A DNA stretch of 40,085 nucleotides, taken from the NCBI GenBank assembly GCA_035513215.1, contig DATKCK010000075.1, positions 1 to 40,085 of the forward strand, read 5' to 3'. The stretch comes from DATCZB01 sp035513215. GTDB lineage: Bacteria; Pseudomonadota; Gammaproteobacteria; Steroidobacterales; Rariloculaceae. A program made the translations under genes and the position numbers. This document shows positions 30,225 through 38,544 of this stretch, piece after piece. The notes under the pieces are model-generated. The model saw only the letters and a list, made by a program, of their open reading frames with translations. It searched no databases and was not told the DNA's origin. Position 1 is the first letter of the stretch. Every line of letters starts with the position of its first letter.

Positions 30225-31484
30225 ATGCAGCTCAGCGAATTCGCGAGATCCCTGACCGTCGAGACGGCCTTTACGGTGCTGGCCGTCGCGAGGGCGCTCA
30301 AGGCCAAGGGCAAGGACGTCGTCGAGCTCGAGATCGGGGACAGCCCCTTCGACAGCACCGAAAGCGCGCGGGCGGGGGGCATCGAAGCCATCGAGGCCAA
30401 CCAGACGCACTACTGCCCTTCGCCGGGCATTCCGGAGTTCCGCGCCGCGGCGGCGGAGTTCGTGCGGAGCGAATTCGGCATTCCGGCCAGGCCGGAGAAC
30501 ATCGTCGCGGGCCCCGGCGCCAAGATTTTCGAGCAGTACTTCTGCGAGGCTTTCGTCGGGCCCGGCGAAGGCGTGCTGGTTTTCAGCCCCTACTTTCCGA
30601 CCTACGTCCCGAACATCCTGCGCCGCGGCGCGAGGCCCGTGTTCGCGCCGTTGCTTCAGTCGAACGAATTCCGGCCCGCGATCGCCGATATCGAACGGTT
30701 CATTGCCGACGATCCCGCGCCGCGCGCGATCCTGCTGAACTCGCCGCACAACCCGACGGGCGGCGTGACGACGAAAGACGATCTCGAGCAGATCGCCGAC
30801 CTCGTTCGCGGCCGCGAGATCGCGATCTTCAGTGACGAGCCCTACTGCCACATGATCTGGCAGGGCAAGCATTACTCGATCCTGAGTGAACCGGGGATGA
30901 TGGATCAGGCCGTCGCGGCCTATACCTTCAGCAAGTCCTACAGCATGAGCGGCTGGCGGCTCGGCTTTGCCGTCTCGTCGGCGGAGATCACCGATGCGAT
31001 CGGCAAAATGATCAACACGACGCTGTCTTGCACGCCGCCGCTCGTGCAACTGGCCGGCGTCGCCGCGCTGAAGAACGACGCGGCCGAGCGTGCCGAGGTC
31101 ATGGAGAAGTTTCGCGAGAAGGTCGTGCTGCTGACCGAAGGGCTGAACCGGATCGACGGCTTTCACTCCCTGCCGCCGACGGCGACGTTCTATGTGTTTC
31201 CGAACGTCGCGCCGGTCTGCAACCGCCTCGGCATCACCAGCCACGGTCTCGCGCTCTACCTGCTCGAAGGCGCCGACGACGACTTCGGCATCGCCTGCCT
31301 TGGCGGCGAATGCTTCGGCGAGGCGGGCAAAGGCTTCCTTCGCTTCTCCTGCGCCGAGCCGAACGACCGCCTCGAGCAGGCGCTCGAGTTCATTCCCGTC
31401 GCGCTAGAGCGCACCGACCGTCTCGCCGCCTGGCTCGACAAGAACCCGAAGCACCGCCTCGCCGAGCCGTATCCCGCGCCCTGA
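30225..31484 (+). CDS. PLP-dependent class I/II aminotransferase
   Basis: This 419-residue fold-type I aminotransferase has the full set of residues: THYCPSPGIPEFR (the Tyr and Gly-rich substrate loop), VAGPGAK at the cofactor phosphate, and NSPHNPTGG (Asn176). The cofactor Asp is Asp204 in FSDEPYCHMIW, the PLP-Lys is Lys237 in TFSKSYSMSGWRLGF, and the carboxylate Arg is in FLRFSCAEP. Its general plan matches the aspartate/aromatic aminotransferase group. The FSDEPYCHM variant is unusual (commonly DE-x-Y-x-x). The substrate cannot be deduced. It starts with ATG at 30225 and converges with the DUF8021-like gene across the long inverted repeat. Confidence 0.92.
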   Translation: MQLSEFARSLTVETAFTVLAVARALKAKGKDVVELEIGDSPFDSTESARAGGIEAIEANQTHYCPSPGIPEFRAAAAEFVRSEFGIPARPENIVAGPGAKIFEQYFCEAFVGPGEGVLVFSPYFPTYVPNILRRGARPVFAPLLQSNEFRPAIADIERFIADDPAPRAILLNSPHNPTGGVTTKDDLEQIADLVRGREIAIFSDEPYCHMIWQGKHYSILSEPGMMDQAVAAYTFSKSYSMSGWRLGFAVSSAEITDAIGKMINTTLSCTPPLVQLAGVAALKNDAAERAEVMEKFREKVVLLTEGLNRIDGFHSLPPTATFYVFPNVAPVCNRLGITSHGLALYLLEGADDDFGIACLGGECFGEAGKGFLRFSCAEPNDRLEQALEFIPVALERTDRLAAWLDKNPKHRLAEPYPAP

Positions 31485-31487
31485 GTG

Positions 31488-31603
31488 GCGTCTAAATGCG
31501 TCTAAATGGGGTCAGACCCCTTTCAGGTTTCTCCTCGCTGACACGTGATGCCGCGACCACGCGTCTGGAGAAACCTGAAAGGGGTCTGACCCCATTTAGA
31601 CGC
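31488..31603. repeat. Perfect 37-bp inverted repeat with GGGGTCAGACCCC cores, plus 10-bp tandem duplication
   Basis: The left arm (31498-31534, from GCGTCTAAAT to GGTTTCTCC) and right arm (31567-31603) are perfect reverse complements around a 32-base loop. Each arm contains GGGGTCAGACCCC. To the left, GCGTCTAAAT is tandemly duplicated (31488-31497 and 31498-31507). The stop codon of the gene ending at 31596 lies inside the right arm. The element could form a very stable bidirectional terminator between the convergent genes and looks like a mobile REP-type unit. Confidence 0.88.
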
Positions 31604-32630
31604 CGGTGCGGTCCTGCAGGGCGTCGGACATGCCTTCCTCGTAGGTGCTCCAGTCGGCGTTCATGCCGTACGGGACGCGGTGCAGGATGGCTTCGATCTG
31701 CCGGATCTGGTCGCTCTCGACCTTGAAGAGCTCGGCGATGCCCCAGGTCCACGGCTGCGCGGGGCCGGCCGTGATCGTGCGGCCGTCCGGCGTCTCGAAG
31801 GTTCGCGTCTCGCCCGCCGGGTGGTCGAAGAAGACGAAGCTGAAGACGAGGCCGCGCTCCTCGTCGACGGCAACGAAGCGCCGGTCGCGGATCCGCGTCA
31901 CGAAATGCAGAAGGCCCGACTCGAACTGCTCGAGGCACGTCCATTGGCCGGAATATCCGGTTGCCGTCGCGGGATCGGGGCGCGTCTCGCCGGGCGGCGT
32001 CGGCGCGTTCGTTGCCTGGCTGCCGTTCTCGATCCGGTGGCAGTCGTCCGAGAACGGATAGTCGCCGCGGCCGTCGTTTTGCTGCATCCCGGTGAAATAC
32101 TTGTTGGCCGTCTCGAGCATGTCCTTGCGCGACATACGCCGGTTCAGCGGAATCGACTGAAGATACATCGGATGCGGGCTGCCCATGGCCTCGACGCGAC
32201 CGGCCGCGTTTGCGTCGCGCACGACGATCTGCTCGATCTCGCCGACGCGATTCCCCTCGATCTTGAGCCGTAGCGCCATCAGCGCCGGCACCTCGCCGGC
32301 CGGCGTGCGGTCGTCCTCGGCGATCGTCGTCAGCAGCGTGACCTGCTGCGCCGGCACATCGATGACGAACAGGCGATAGCCGCCTTTGGACTTCATGCTG
32401 CGCCACAGGCCGTCGCCGATCTCGAGTTGCACGCCGTTCTCGGTAAAGCGAACATCGCGCGTCATCGGCAGGGCCGAAGGATCGTCGTCGATGACGGCAT
32501 CGAGGTAGCGATCGACCCAGCCCTCGAGACAGTCGCGGTTGCAGTCCTGCGCATTCGCGCCGAGCGAAAGGAATACGGCGCCGAGACCGAACACCGTTAC
32601 TGTCACTGTCGCCGTTCTCGCTCGATTCAT
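31596..32630 (-). CDS. Exported DUF8021-like protein
   Basis: This 344-residue exported protein has a signal peptide ending GANAQ and then CNRDCLEGWVDRYLDAVIDDDPSALPMTRDVRFTENGVQLEIGDGLW. This opening, with an aromatic helix and the VRFTENG...GDGLW motif, is characteristic of the DUF8021/SnoaL-related group. A second, similar unit begins near residue 165 (RKDMLETANKYFTGMQQND...YPFSDDCHRIENG). The protein is therefore probably a tandem of two cone-shaped alpha+beta domains. The function is unknown. Its last codons (TGV-stop) lie in the right arm of the inverted repeat. It is the last gene of the ybdG operon, 23 bases after the fusion gene. Confidence 0.75.
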   Translation of the reverse strand: MNRARTATVTVTVFGLGAVFLSLGANAQDCNRDCLEGWVDRYLDAVIDDDPSALPMTRDVRFTENGVQLEIGDGLWRSMKSKGGYRLFVIDVPAQQVTLLTTIAEDDRTPAGEVPALMALRLKIEGNRVGEIEQIVVRDANAAGRVEAMGSPHPMYLQSIPLNRRMSRKDMLETANKYFTGMQQNDGRGDYPFSDDCHRIENGSQATNAPTPPGETRPDPATATGYSGQWTCLEQFESGLLHFVTRIRDRRFVAVDEERGLVFSFVFFDHPAGETRTFETPDGRTITAGPAQPWTWGIAELFKVESDQIRQIEAILHRVPYGMNADWSTYEEGMSDALQDRTGV

Positions 32631-32653
32631 CGTCGTGCCCCCATCGATAGCTC

Positions 32654-34579
32654 TCAGTTCAGATACCTGGCCAGCGTCTCGCGTATGAATGCCCGCCCTT
32701 CGTCACCATCGTACTCACGGCGTGCCTCGAGCTCCGCCGCATACTCGAACATCGGCAGGAACAGCGGCGGCTCGCCGGCCGGCGCCTCGAGCCCGAAGCG
32801 CTCGCGCTCGTCGTAGATGCGCGCCCATTCGGCGCGCACGTCGGCCCAGAATGCGGCGGTCGCCTGCCAGTATGCGTCGCGCGCCGAGAAGTCGAAATCG
32901 ACGACTAGCTCGTAGCGGTTGACGCCGGCTTCGCGCGCGAGGATGCCGTCGTCGCTTGCGATCTCGCCGTTCCGATCGAGCACGACCTTCAGATTGTCTT
33001 CCTCGTGGACCCAGCCCGCCGGCGTGATCGTGTGCCGGTTCGTGCCGATCAGCACATCGTAATCGTCGCGCACGCTCGACTCGCGCCGCGGCAGCGGCCG
33101 CCAGGTCTCGTCCGACGTCCAGGCCGAGTAGTTGCTCTCGTGCACCCAGCCGCCGAGCGCCTCGTATCGCGGCGAGTCGTCGACCTGATAGACCGCCTGC
33201 GACCAGCGGCCCGCGACCTCGTCCGGCTCGAACATCCTCTCGGTCCAGCTGTCGTGACCGGTGTAAGCATGAATCGACGTGTCCTCGTAGACCCATTGCT
33301 GGCGCCAGTGCTTCTGGACCACGGGCCCCTCTACGTTGCCGTCCTCGTCGACGAAGCGCATGACGATGACGTGCTGCAGCGTGATGCTGGTCCCCGAGTC
33401 CTCGATGACGTCGATCGTCTCGGTCGCCCAGGACTGATAGGGGCGCCCGGGACCGAAAGCCGGCGTGAAACCGACCGTCTCGATGAAGTCGAACGTGGTC
33501 CGGTAATCGCCCGCCATTGCGAGTATCGCGCGGCGGTCCTGCTCGAACGGCGTGAGGCCCTGCTCCTGCAATGCGCGCCAGGCCTCGGTCGGCTCGCCGC
33601 GAACCGTGACGGCGGGGCCGGTCGTCGTGCCTCCGCGCGGCGCCATCGCGTCGCCGGGCGCGTAAGGCCAGCTGAACGTATAGCGGCGGCCGGACGGCCC
33701 GGCGTCCCCGCCGTCGCCGGCAACCCGGCTGTCGCCGTCGTCCCCGCTGTCGCCGTCGTCCCCGCCGCGGTCGCCGGCAGCCAGCGCATTGCCCGATTCG
33801 TCGCCCTGGGCCGTCTCGGCTGCCACGGCGGCCTGGCTGCCGAGCAGCCCAAAACTGCCCGCAAACGGCAGCCGAACGGCGAGATCGAGCGGATCGAGCC
33901 CGACGTGAATTCCGAGCACGTTCAGCTCGACGCCCTCCTCGAGGCCGGCCGTGAGACCGAGCAGCCCGAACAGGCTGAGCTGCCCGCCCGTGCCGCTCGG
34001 CGAGCGGGCGAGGAGCCCGCGCCCGAGATAGTCCTTGCCGATCGCCGTCGGCGGCAGATCGGCGTGAAGCTCGGGGACCTCGCGCAGGACCCAGGCCGTG
34101 AACGTGTTCGAGTTGGGTCCCGGCCAGACGCGATAGTCGTCGGCATAAGGGTAGGCTCGCGCCGCGGCATCGATGCGCTCGATCGCGGTCGCGGCTTCAG
34201 GGCCGCGCAGCTCCGCGATCAGCTCGGGCACGTTGCCGTACCAGCGCGCGTCGGGCGCGCGATCGCTGATCGACACCATCGTGCCGTTGCGCCTTCGGTT
34301 CCAGCGCGTGACCTCGTATACCGACCAGCTCGACGCCCCGGCCGGCTTGACGGCGATCCAGGTATGCACGCCGAAATAGCCGCGCCAGCGCACGGCGCGC
34401 GCGGCATAGACCTGCGCGATCGCCTCCGGGTGCACGGCCGGGTCGGGCGCAAGGCCGACGGGCTCACGGCTCGCCTCGCGCCAATCGCCGGGCGACAGGC
34501 CGGCGGCGCGATCGAAATGCGCGATGCCGAGCGAGATCGGCGGGATCAGAAGCAGCCATTTCAGGTGTGACAAGCGCAT
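32654..34579 (-). CDS. DUF3750-DUF6607 fusion protein
   Basis: This is a 641-residue fusion. Residues 1-25 are a signal or membrane anchor (KWLLLIPPISLGIAHF). Residues 45-245 match DUF3750: PEAIAQVYAARAVRWRGYFGVHTWIAVKPAGAS, EVTRWNRR, WPGPNSNTFTAWVLREVPEL, GLLGLTAGLEEGVELNVLG and GLDPLDLAVRLPFAG. A flexible acidic linker rich in Gly and Asp (about 255-297) follows. Residues 299-615 match DUF6607: FEQDRRAILAMAGDYRTTFDF, ITLQHVIVMRF, KHWRQQWVYED, SQAVYQVDDSPRYEALG, PLPRRESSVRDDYDVL and NRHTITPAGWVHEEDN. Each is normally a separate protein. The start is ATG at 34579, two bases after the transglycosylase stop; the frame continues upstream but only over that gene. Domain functions are unknown; the DUF3750 motif has a conserved His-Trp that might be catalytic. 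Confidence 0.87.
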   Translation of the reverse strand: MRLSHLKWLLLIPPISLGIAHFDRAAGLSPGDWREASREPVGLAPDPAVHPEAIAQVYAARAVRWRGYFGVHTWIAVKPAGASSWSVYEVTRWNRRRNGTMVSISDRAPDARWYGNVPELIAELRGPEAATAIERIDAAARAYPYADDYRVWPGPNSNTFTAWVLREVPELHADLPPTAIGKDYLGRGLLARSPSGTGGQLSLFGLLGLTAGLEEGVELNVLGIHVGLDPLDLAVRLPFAGSFGLLGSQAAVAAETAQGDESGNALAAGDRGGDDGDSGDDGDSRVAGDGGDAGPSGRRYTFSWPYAPGDAMAPRGGTTTGPAVTVRGEPTEAWRALQEQGLTPFEQDRRAILAMAGDYRTTFDFIETVGFTPAFGPGRPYQSWATETIDVIEDSGTSITLQHVIVMRFVDEDGNVEGPVVQKHWRQQWVYEDTSIHAYTGHDSWTERMFEPDEVAGRWSQAVYQVDDSPRYEALGGWVHESNYSAWTSDETWRPLPRRESSVRDDYDVLIGTNRHTITPAGWVHEEDNLKVVLDRNGEIASDDGILAREAGVNRYELVVDFDFSARDAYWQATAAFWADVRAEWARIYDERERFGLEAPAGEPPLFLPMFEYAAELEARREYDGDEGRAFIRETLARYLN

Positions 34580-34581
34580 GT

Positions 34582-35784
34582 CTAATCGAGTCCGAGCACT
34601 TCTGCGAGTTCCGAATCGGCAAAGCCGTCGGCGACGAGATTCCGGCTCGCCTGAAAGGCGCGAATGGCCGCGCTCGTCGCGGACCCCGGCACGCCGTCGG
34701 CGGGGCCCGGATCGAAGCCGAGCTCGGCGAGCGCCTGCTGGATCGCGCGCAGCTCGTCGCGTGCCAGCTGCTCGCCGTCGGGCGGCGGGCGGCTCAGGTC
34801 GTTCGCGCCCGCGATGCGATCGGCCAGATGGCCGATCGACAGCGCGAAGAACTCGGAGCGGTTCCAGCGCATGATGACGTCGAAATTGCGGTAGACGAGA
34901 AACGCCGGGCCGTCGGCGCCGGCCGGGACGATCAGGGCCGCTTCGATGTCGGCAAGCGGGATCGGCTCGCCGGCCGTCGTTTCGACGCCGAGCTCGCGCC
35001 ATGCCGCGAGCGGCTGCGGCTGATCGCGGCCCGCGAGCGAGTAATCGAAGCCCGCGGGCACGACGACCTCGCGGCCCCAGCGAACGCCGGGCTCCCAGCC
35101 CAGGCTCGCGAGGAAGCGGCCGGCCGAGGAGAGCGCGTCGGCTGGGCTCGCCCAGAGATTGGCGCGGCCGTCGCCGTCACCGTCGACGGCATGCTCGAGA
35201 TAGACCGACGGCATGAATTGCGTCTGCCCCATGGCGCCGGCCCAGGAACCGGTCATCTCGGCGGGCTCCGCGTCGCCACGCTCGACGATCGTCATGGCAT
35301 TGATCAGCTCGTCGGTGAAATAGCCGCTGCGCCGCTGATCGCAGGCAAGCGTCGTCAAGGAATCAAAAACGGGAATGTCGCCGAGGACCCGCCCGAAGTT
35401 CGACTCGAGTCCCCAGAACGCGACGAGGTATTGTCCGGGGACACCATACCGTGCCGCGACATTGTCGAGCAGAGCGCGGTGCTCGGCATAGAGCGCGCGG
35501 CCGATTGCGACACGGCCGGCCGTGACGCGCACGCCGAGATACTGAGCGAAGCTTTGCACGAACTCAGGCTGATTCCGATCGGCCCGAATGACGCGCTCGA
35601 GCGGCTCGACACCGGCCAGCACGCTCGTTGCGACCGCCTCGGAGATCCCGCGCTGGACCGCGACCGAAGCGAGCCGGTCGCGGCACTGATAGAACGTCTC
35701 CTGCGCCGCCGCGAGCGGGGCGACGACGAGGAGCCCGAGAAAAACGGCGGCGCGCGCCGGTGAAGCTTGCAGGTTTCCGGTCAT
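34582..35784 (-). CDS. Lytic murein transglycosylase (MltB-type) with peptidoglycan-binding domain
   Basis: This 400-residue exported enzyme should cut peptidoglycan to 1,6-anhydro-muropeptides. The signal peptide ends PLAAAQ. The SLT_2/MltB catalytic domain (about 30-325) contains the active-site Glu127 in VAFWGLESNFG, the supporting motifs AGAMGQTQFMPSVY and DGDGDGRANLWASPADALSSAGRFL, and VYRNFDVIMRWNRSEFFALSIGHLADRI. A PG_binding_1 domain (about 338-400) follows. No lipobox is present, so it is soluble in the periplasm. It lies 4 bases after ybdG and 2 bases before the DUF3750-DUF6607 gene, implying tight coupling. Confidence 0.95.
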   Translation of the reverse strand: MTGNLQASPARAAVFLGLLVVAPLAAAQETFYQCRDRLASVAVQRGISEAVATSVLAGVEPLERVIRADRNQPEFVQSFAQYLGVRVTAGRVAIGRALYAEHRALLDNVAARYGVPGQYLVAFWGLESNFGRVLGDIPVFDSLTTLACDQRRSGYFTDELINAMTIVERGDAEPAEMTGSWAGAMGQTQFMPSVYLEHAVDGDGDGRANLWASPADALSSAGRFLASLGWEPGVRWGREVVVPAGFDYSLAGRDQPQPLAAWRELGVETTAGEPIPLADIEAALIVPAGADGPAFLVYRNFDVIMRWNRSEFFALSIGHLADRIAGANDLSRPPPDGEQLARDELRAIQQALAELGFDPGPADGVPGSATSAAIRAFQASRNLVADGFADSELAEVLGLD

Positions 35785-35788
35785 GGTG

Positions 35789-37030
35789 TCAGGCCGCCCT
35801 TTCCGTGAGTTGCGCCAGGTCCGCGCCCGTCGGCTGCTGAAACAGCCGCAGTCCGAACTCCGGCAGAATCGCGAGGATATGATCGAAAATGTCCGATTGC
35901 ACGTCCTCGTAGTCGAGCCACTCGGTCGTGCGCGTGAAGCAGTAGATCTCGATCGGCAACCCCTCGGGCCCGGGCTTCAACTGCCGCACCATGACGGTCA
36001 AGTCGCGATGAACTTCCGTATGATGACGCAGATAGCTCTTCACGTATGCGCGAAAGACGCCGATGTTGGTCAAACGCCTGCGGTTGACCTCGATGCTCGC
36101 ATCCTCGCCGAGCGCTTCGGCCGCCTGCTCGAGCTCCTCGCGCTTGGTCTTGCAATGCTCCCGCAACAGCGCGAACCGGCTCAAGCCCTCGATCTCGTCA
36201 TCCGTAAGGAACCGTATCGAGGACTGGTCGATATGAACGGGGCGCTTGATGCGCCGGCCGCCGGCTTCCGACATCCCGCGCCAGTTCTTGAACGACTCGG
36301 CGATCAGCTTGTAGGTCGGGATCGTCGTGATCGTCTTGTCGAAGTTCTGGATCTTGACGGTGTGCAGCGCGACGTCGATGACGTCGCCGTCGGCACCGCA
36401 GGCCGGCATCTCGATCCAGTCCCCGACGCGCACCATGTCGTTGGCGGTCAGTTGCAGGCTCGCCACCAGACCCAGGATCGTGTCCTTGAAGATGAGCAGC
36501 AGCACGGCCGTCATGGCGCCGAGGCCGCTCAGCAGGATCGCCGGGGATTCGTCGATCAGGTTCGCGACCAGGATGATGCCGCCGACGATGAAGACGACGA
36601 TCTGGAGGACCTGGACGATGCCCTTCAGCGGCCGCTCCCTCGATACCGGATGGCTCTCGTAGACGTCGTTGCCCGCCGCGAGCGCCGCCGACGTCGCGAG
36701 CGTGAGCATCAGGGCCAGATAGGCGAGCGCAACGTTTCGCGTGACGGCCAGGAGTGGCTCCGGATAGCTGAGCTCGGGAAGGCTCTCGAGCTCGAGACCC
36801 GCGCCGAAATAAACGACAAGCGCCGGAATGACGTGCGTGACGCGGCCGAATACCTTGTGGCGGGCCAGCGCATTGTCCCACCGGGATGCCGTTCGGCTCG
36901 CGGCCTTATGAAAGATCGCGGTCAGCGCCGGGCGAATGACATAGAACGAAACGACGGCTGCCGCCAGCAGAACGAGCATTCCCGCCGCTTCCGGCAGCCA
37001 AGGCTGAATCGTTTCCAATCGTTCGAGCAT
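35789..37030 (-). CDS. ybdG: Mechanosensitive ion channel of the YbdG/MscM type
   Basis: This 413-residue inner-membrane MscS-superfamily channel has the length of E. coli YbdG. Predicted membrane helices lie at about 15-37, 62-78, 95-118, 138-158 and 163-181. The pore-lining and beta-domain boundary shows SGLGAMTAVLLLIFKDTILGLVASLQLTANDMVRVGDWIEMPACGADGDVIDVALHTVKIQNFDKTITTIPT. The insertion in the C-terminal domain (GGRRIKRPVHIDQSSIRFL...YLRHHTEVHRD) is distinctive of YbdG. It should open under mild hypoosmotic shock. It leads a four-gene envelope operon and is divergent from mltF. Confidence 0.95.
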   Translation of the reverse strand: MLERLETIQPWLPEAAGMLVLLAAAVVSFYVIRPALTAIFHKAASRTASRWDNALARHKVFGRVTHVIPALVVYFGAGLELESLPELSYPEPLLAVTRNVALAYLALMLTLATSAALAAGNDVYESHPVSRERPLKGIVQVLQIVVFIVGGIILVANLIDESPAILLSGLGAMTAVLLLIFKDTILGLVASLQLTANDMVRVGDWIEMPACGADGDVIDVALHTVKIQNFDKTITTIPTYKLIAESFKNWRGMSEAGGRRIKRPVHIDQSSIRFLTDDEIEGLSRFALLREHCKTKREELEQAAEALGEDASIEVNRRRLTNIGVFRAYVKSYLRHHTEVHRDLTVMVRQLKPGPEGLPIEIYCFTRTTEWLDYEDVQSDIFDHILAILPEFGLRLFQQPTGADLAQLTERAA

Positions 37031-37088
37031 CGCGTCGCTTCCAGACTATCTCAAGAATTCTACTTAAGGGCTTCGCTAGGAACCAATT

Positions 37089-38519
37089 GTGCGTATAATT
37101 TCACGCAAATACGGCACCAGAGGCTTTGGCCACTTGAGAATAACTCTTGCCGTCGGCTGCATCGCGCTGCTGGGCTCCTGCACACCCAACCTTCCCCTGC
37201 TCGATCAGATCCGTCTACGCGGAGAGCTGCGCGTCGTCACGCGCAACGCGCCGACGACGTTCTTTTACGGCGCGACCGATCTCGACGGGATCGAGTACGA
37301 GCTCGCCCAGGCGTTCGCCGATCATCTCGGCGTGCGCCTGAACCTGCTCACCGTCGACCAGATGGATCAGATCGTTCCGCAGGTCACGCAGCGGCGCGCG
37401 CATCTCGCGGCCGCCGGGATTACGGTGACGGATCAACGCCGTGAGCTCGTCGCGTTCGGGCCGAGTTACCAGGACGTGACGGCCCAGGTTGTCTATCGCA
37501 TGGGTTCGGAGCGGCCGGAGTCGATCGGAGACATGGCCGGCAAGGCCGTAGAGGTACGGGCGGGCTCGAGCCACGTCGACCTGATGTACCGGGCGCTCGC
37601 CGAGGAGCCCGGACTCGCCTGGGCCGAGAACCGCAGTCTCGGCGCCGAGACGCTGATCCGCCGCGTTGCCGACGGCACGATCGACTATGCCGTCGTCAAA
37701 TCGAACGAATTCCAGCTTCTGCGCCACTACTACCCCGAGGTTCGGCTCGGCTTCGATATCGAGTCCGACGGCGCGCTGGCCTGGGCCATGCCGCTCGATG
37801 CTTACGACCTGCGCGAGGCGGTCAGCGAGTTCTTCGCCGAGATCGAGGCCACGGGAGAGCTCAAGAGCATTCTCGACCGCTACTACGTGGCCCGGCGCGA
37901 CTTCGATTTCGTCGGCTCCCGGGCCTTCGTCCGGCACCTGAACGGCCGTTTCCCGGATTTCCGCGCCATCTTCAGGGAAGCCGAGCGAGAAACGGGAATC
38001 GACTGGAAGCTGCTCGCGGCAATCGCTTACCAGGAGTCGCACTGGAACCCGGATGCCGTTTCGCCGACCGGCGTCAGGGGCCTGATGATGCTTACGGACA
38101 CGTCGGCAAGGCTCGTCGGCATAGCGGATCGGGACGATCCGCGCCAGAGCATACTCGGAGGCGCGCGCTATCTCGCTCGCGTGCTCGCCAAGTTCCCGGA
38201 CCGCATTCCGGCCGAGGACCGCATGATGATGGCCGTGGCGGCGTACAACATCGGCTTCGGGCACGTCGAGGATGCGCGCATCATCACCGAGAGCCGGGAC
38301 GGCGATCAGGATAGCTGGGAAGACGTCCGCGAGAACCTGCCCCTGCTCGCCGACGAGTCGTGGTACCGGGGCCTGAAGCGAGGCTACGCCCCGGGCTCGG
38401 TTCCGGTGCAGTACGTCGACAACGTGCAGCACTATCAGTGGCTGCTGGACCGGCTGACAGGCACCGAGCTCTTCACGTCGCTGCCGCCGGCAGACAAGGT
38501 GCCGGGCGGCCCGATCTAG
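37089..38519 (+). CDS. mltF: Membrane-bound lytic murein transglycosylase F
   Basis: This lytic transglycosylase has a regulatory solute-binding-like domain (about 45-270: RGELRVVTRNAPTTFFYG, GIEYELAQAFADHLGV, ERPESIGDMAGKAVEVRAGSSHVD). An SLT catalytic domain (about 295-455) follows, with Glu316 in AIAYQESHWNPDAVSPTGVRGLMML and AVAAYNIGFGH. The N terminus contains a lipobox-like LLGSC. Two starts are possible. GTG at 37089 gives 476 residues with Cys31. TTG at 37134 gives 461 residues with a short signal and AGAGG upstream. A perfect TATAAT at 37094-37099, inside the longer form, favours the TTG. The tadA-mltF neighbourhood is conserved in Gammaproteobacteria. Confidence 0.94.
   Translation: MRIISRKYGTRGFGHLRITLAVGCIALLGSCTPNLPLLDQIRLRGELRVVTRNAPTTFFYGATDLDGIEYELAQAFADHLGVRLNLLTVDQMDQIVPQVTQRRAHLAAAGITVTDQRRELVAFGPSYQDVTAQVVYRMGSERPESIGDMAGKAVEVRAGSSHVDLMYRALAEEPGLAWAENRSLGAETLIRRVADGTIDYAVVKSNEFQLLRHYYPEVRLGFDIESDGALAWAMPLDAYDLREAVSEFFAEIEATGELKSILDRYYVARRDFDFVGSRAFVRHLNGRFPDFRAIFREAERETGIDWKLLAAIAYQESHWNPDAVSPTGVRGLMMLTDTSARLVGIADRDDPRQSILGGARYLARVLAKFPDRIPAEDRMMMAVAAYNIGFGHVEDARIITESRDGDQDSWEDVRENLPLLADESWYRGLKRGYAPGSVPVQYVDNVQHYQWLLDRLTGTELFTSLPPADKVPGGPI
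37094..37099 (+). promoter_or_regulatory. TATAAT box overlapping the mltF 5' end
   Basis: A perfect -10 hexamer lies 5 bases after the first possible mltF start codon and 35 bases before the alternative TTG start at 37134. The matching -35 region is poor (TTCGCT at a 16-base spacer). If used, transcription would begin near 37106 and only the TTG start could be translated. Confidence 0.45.
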
Positions 38520-38544
38520 CGCCGCTCGCTACGCGGGCCGAAAT

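Noticed and set aside
33700..33800. Short tandem-like repeats suggesting a minisatellite or CRISPR-like array
   Set aside because: They encode the Gly/Asp linker between DUF3750 and DUF6607; units are irregular and there are no spacers.
33005..34570. 521-residue open frame on the plus strand
   Set aside because: Antisense to the DUF3750-DUF6607 gene, whose domains are clear; the shadow has no signal, motif or ribosome site.
35783..37444. 553-residue open frame on the plus strand
   Set aside because: Antisense to ybdG and running out of frame into mltF.
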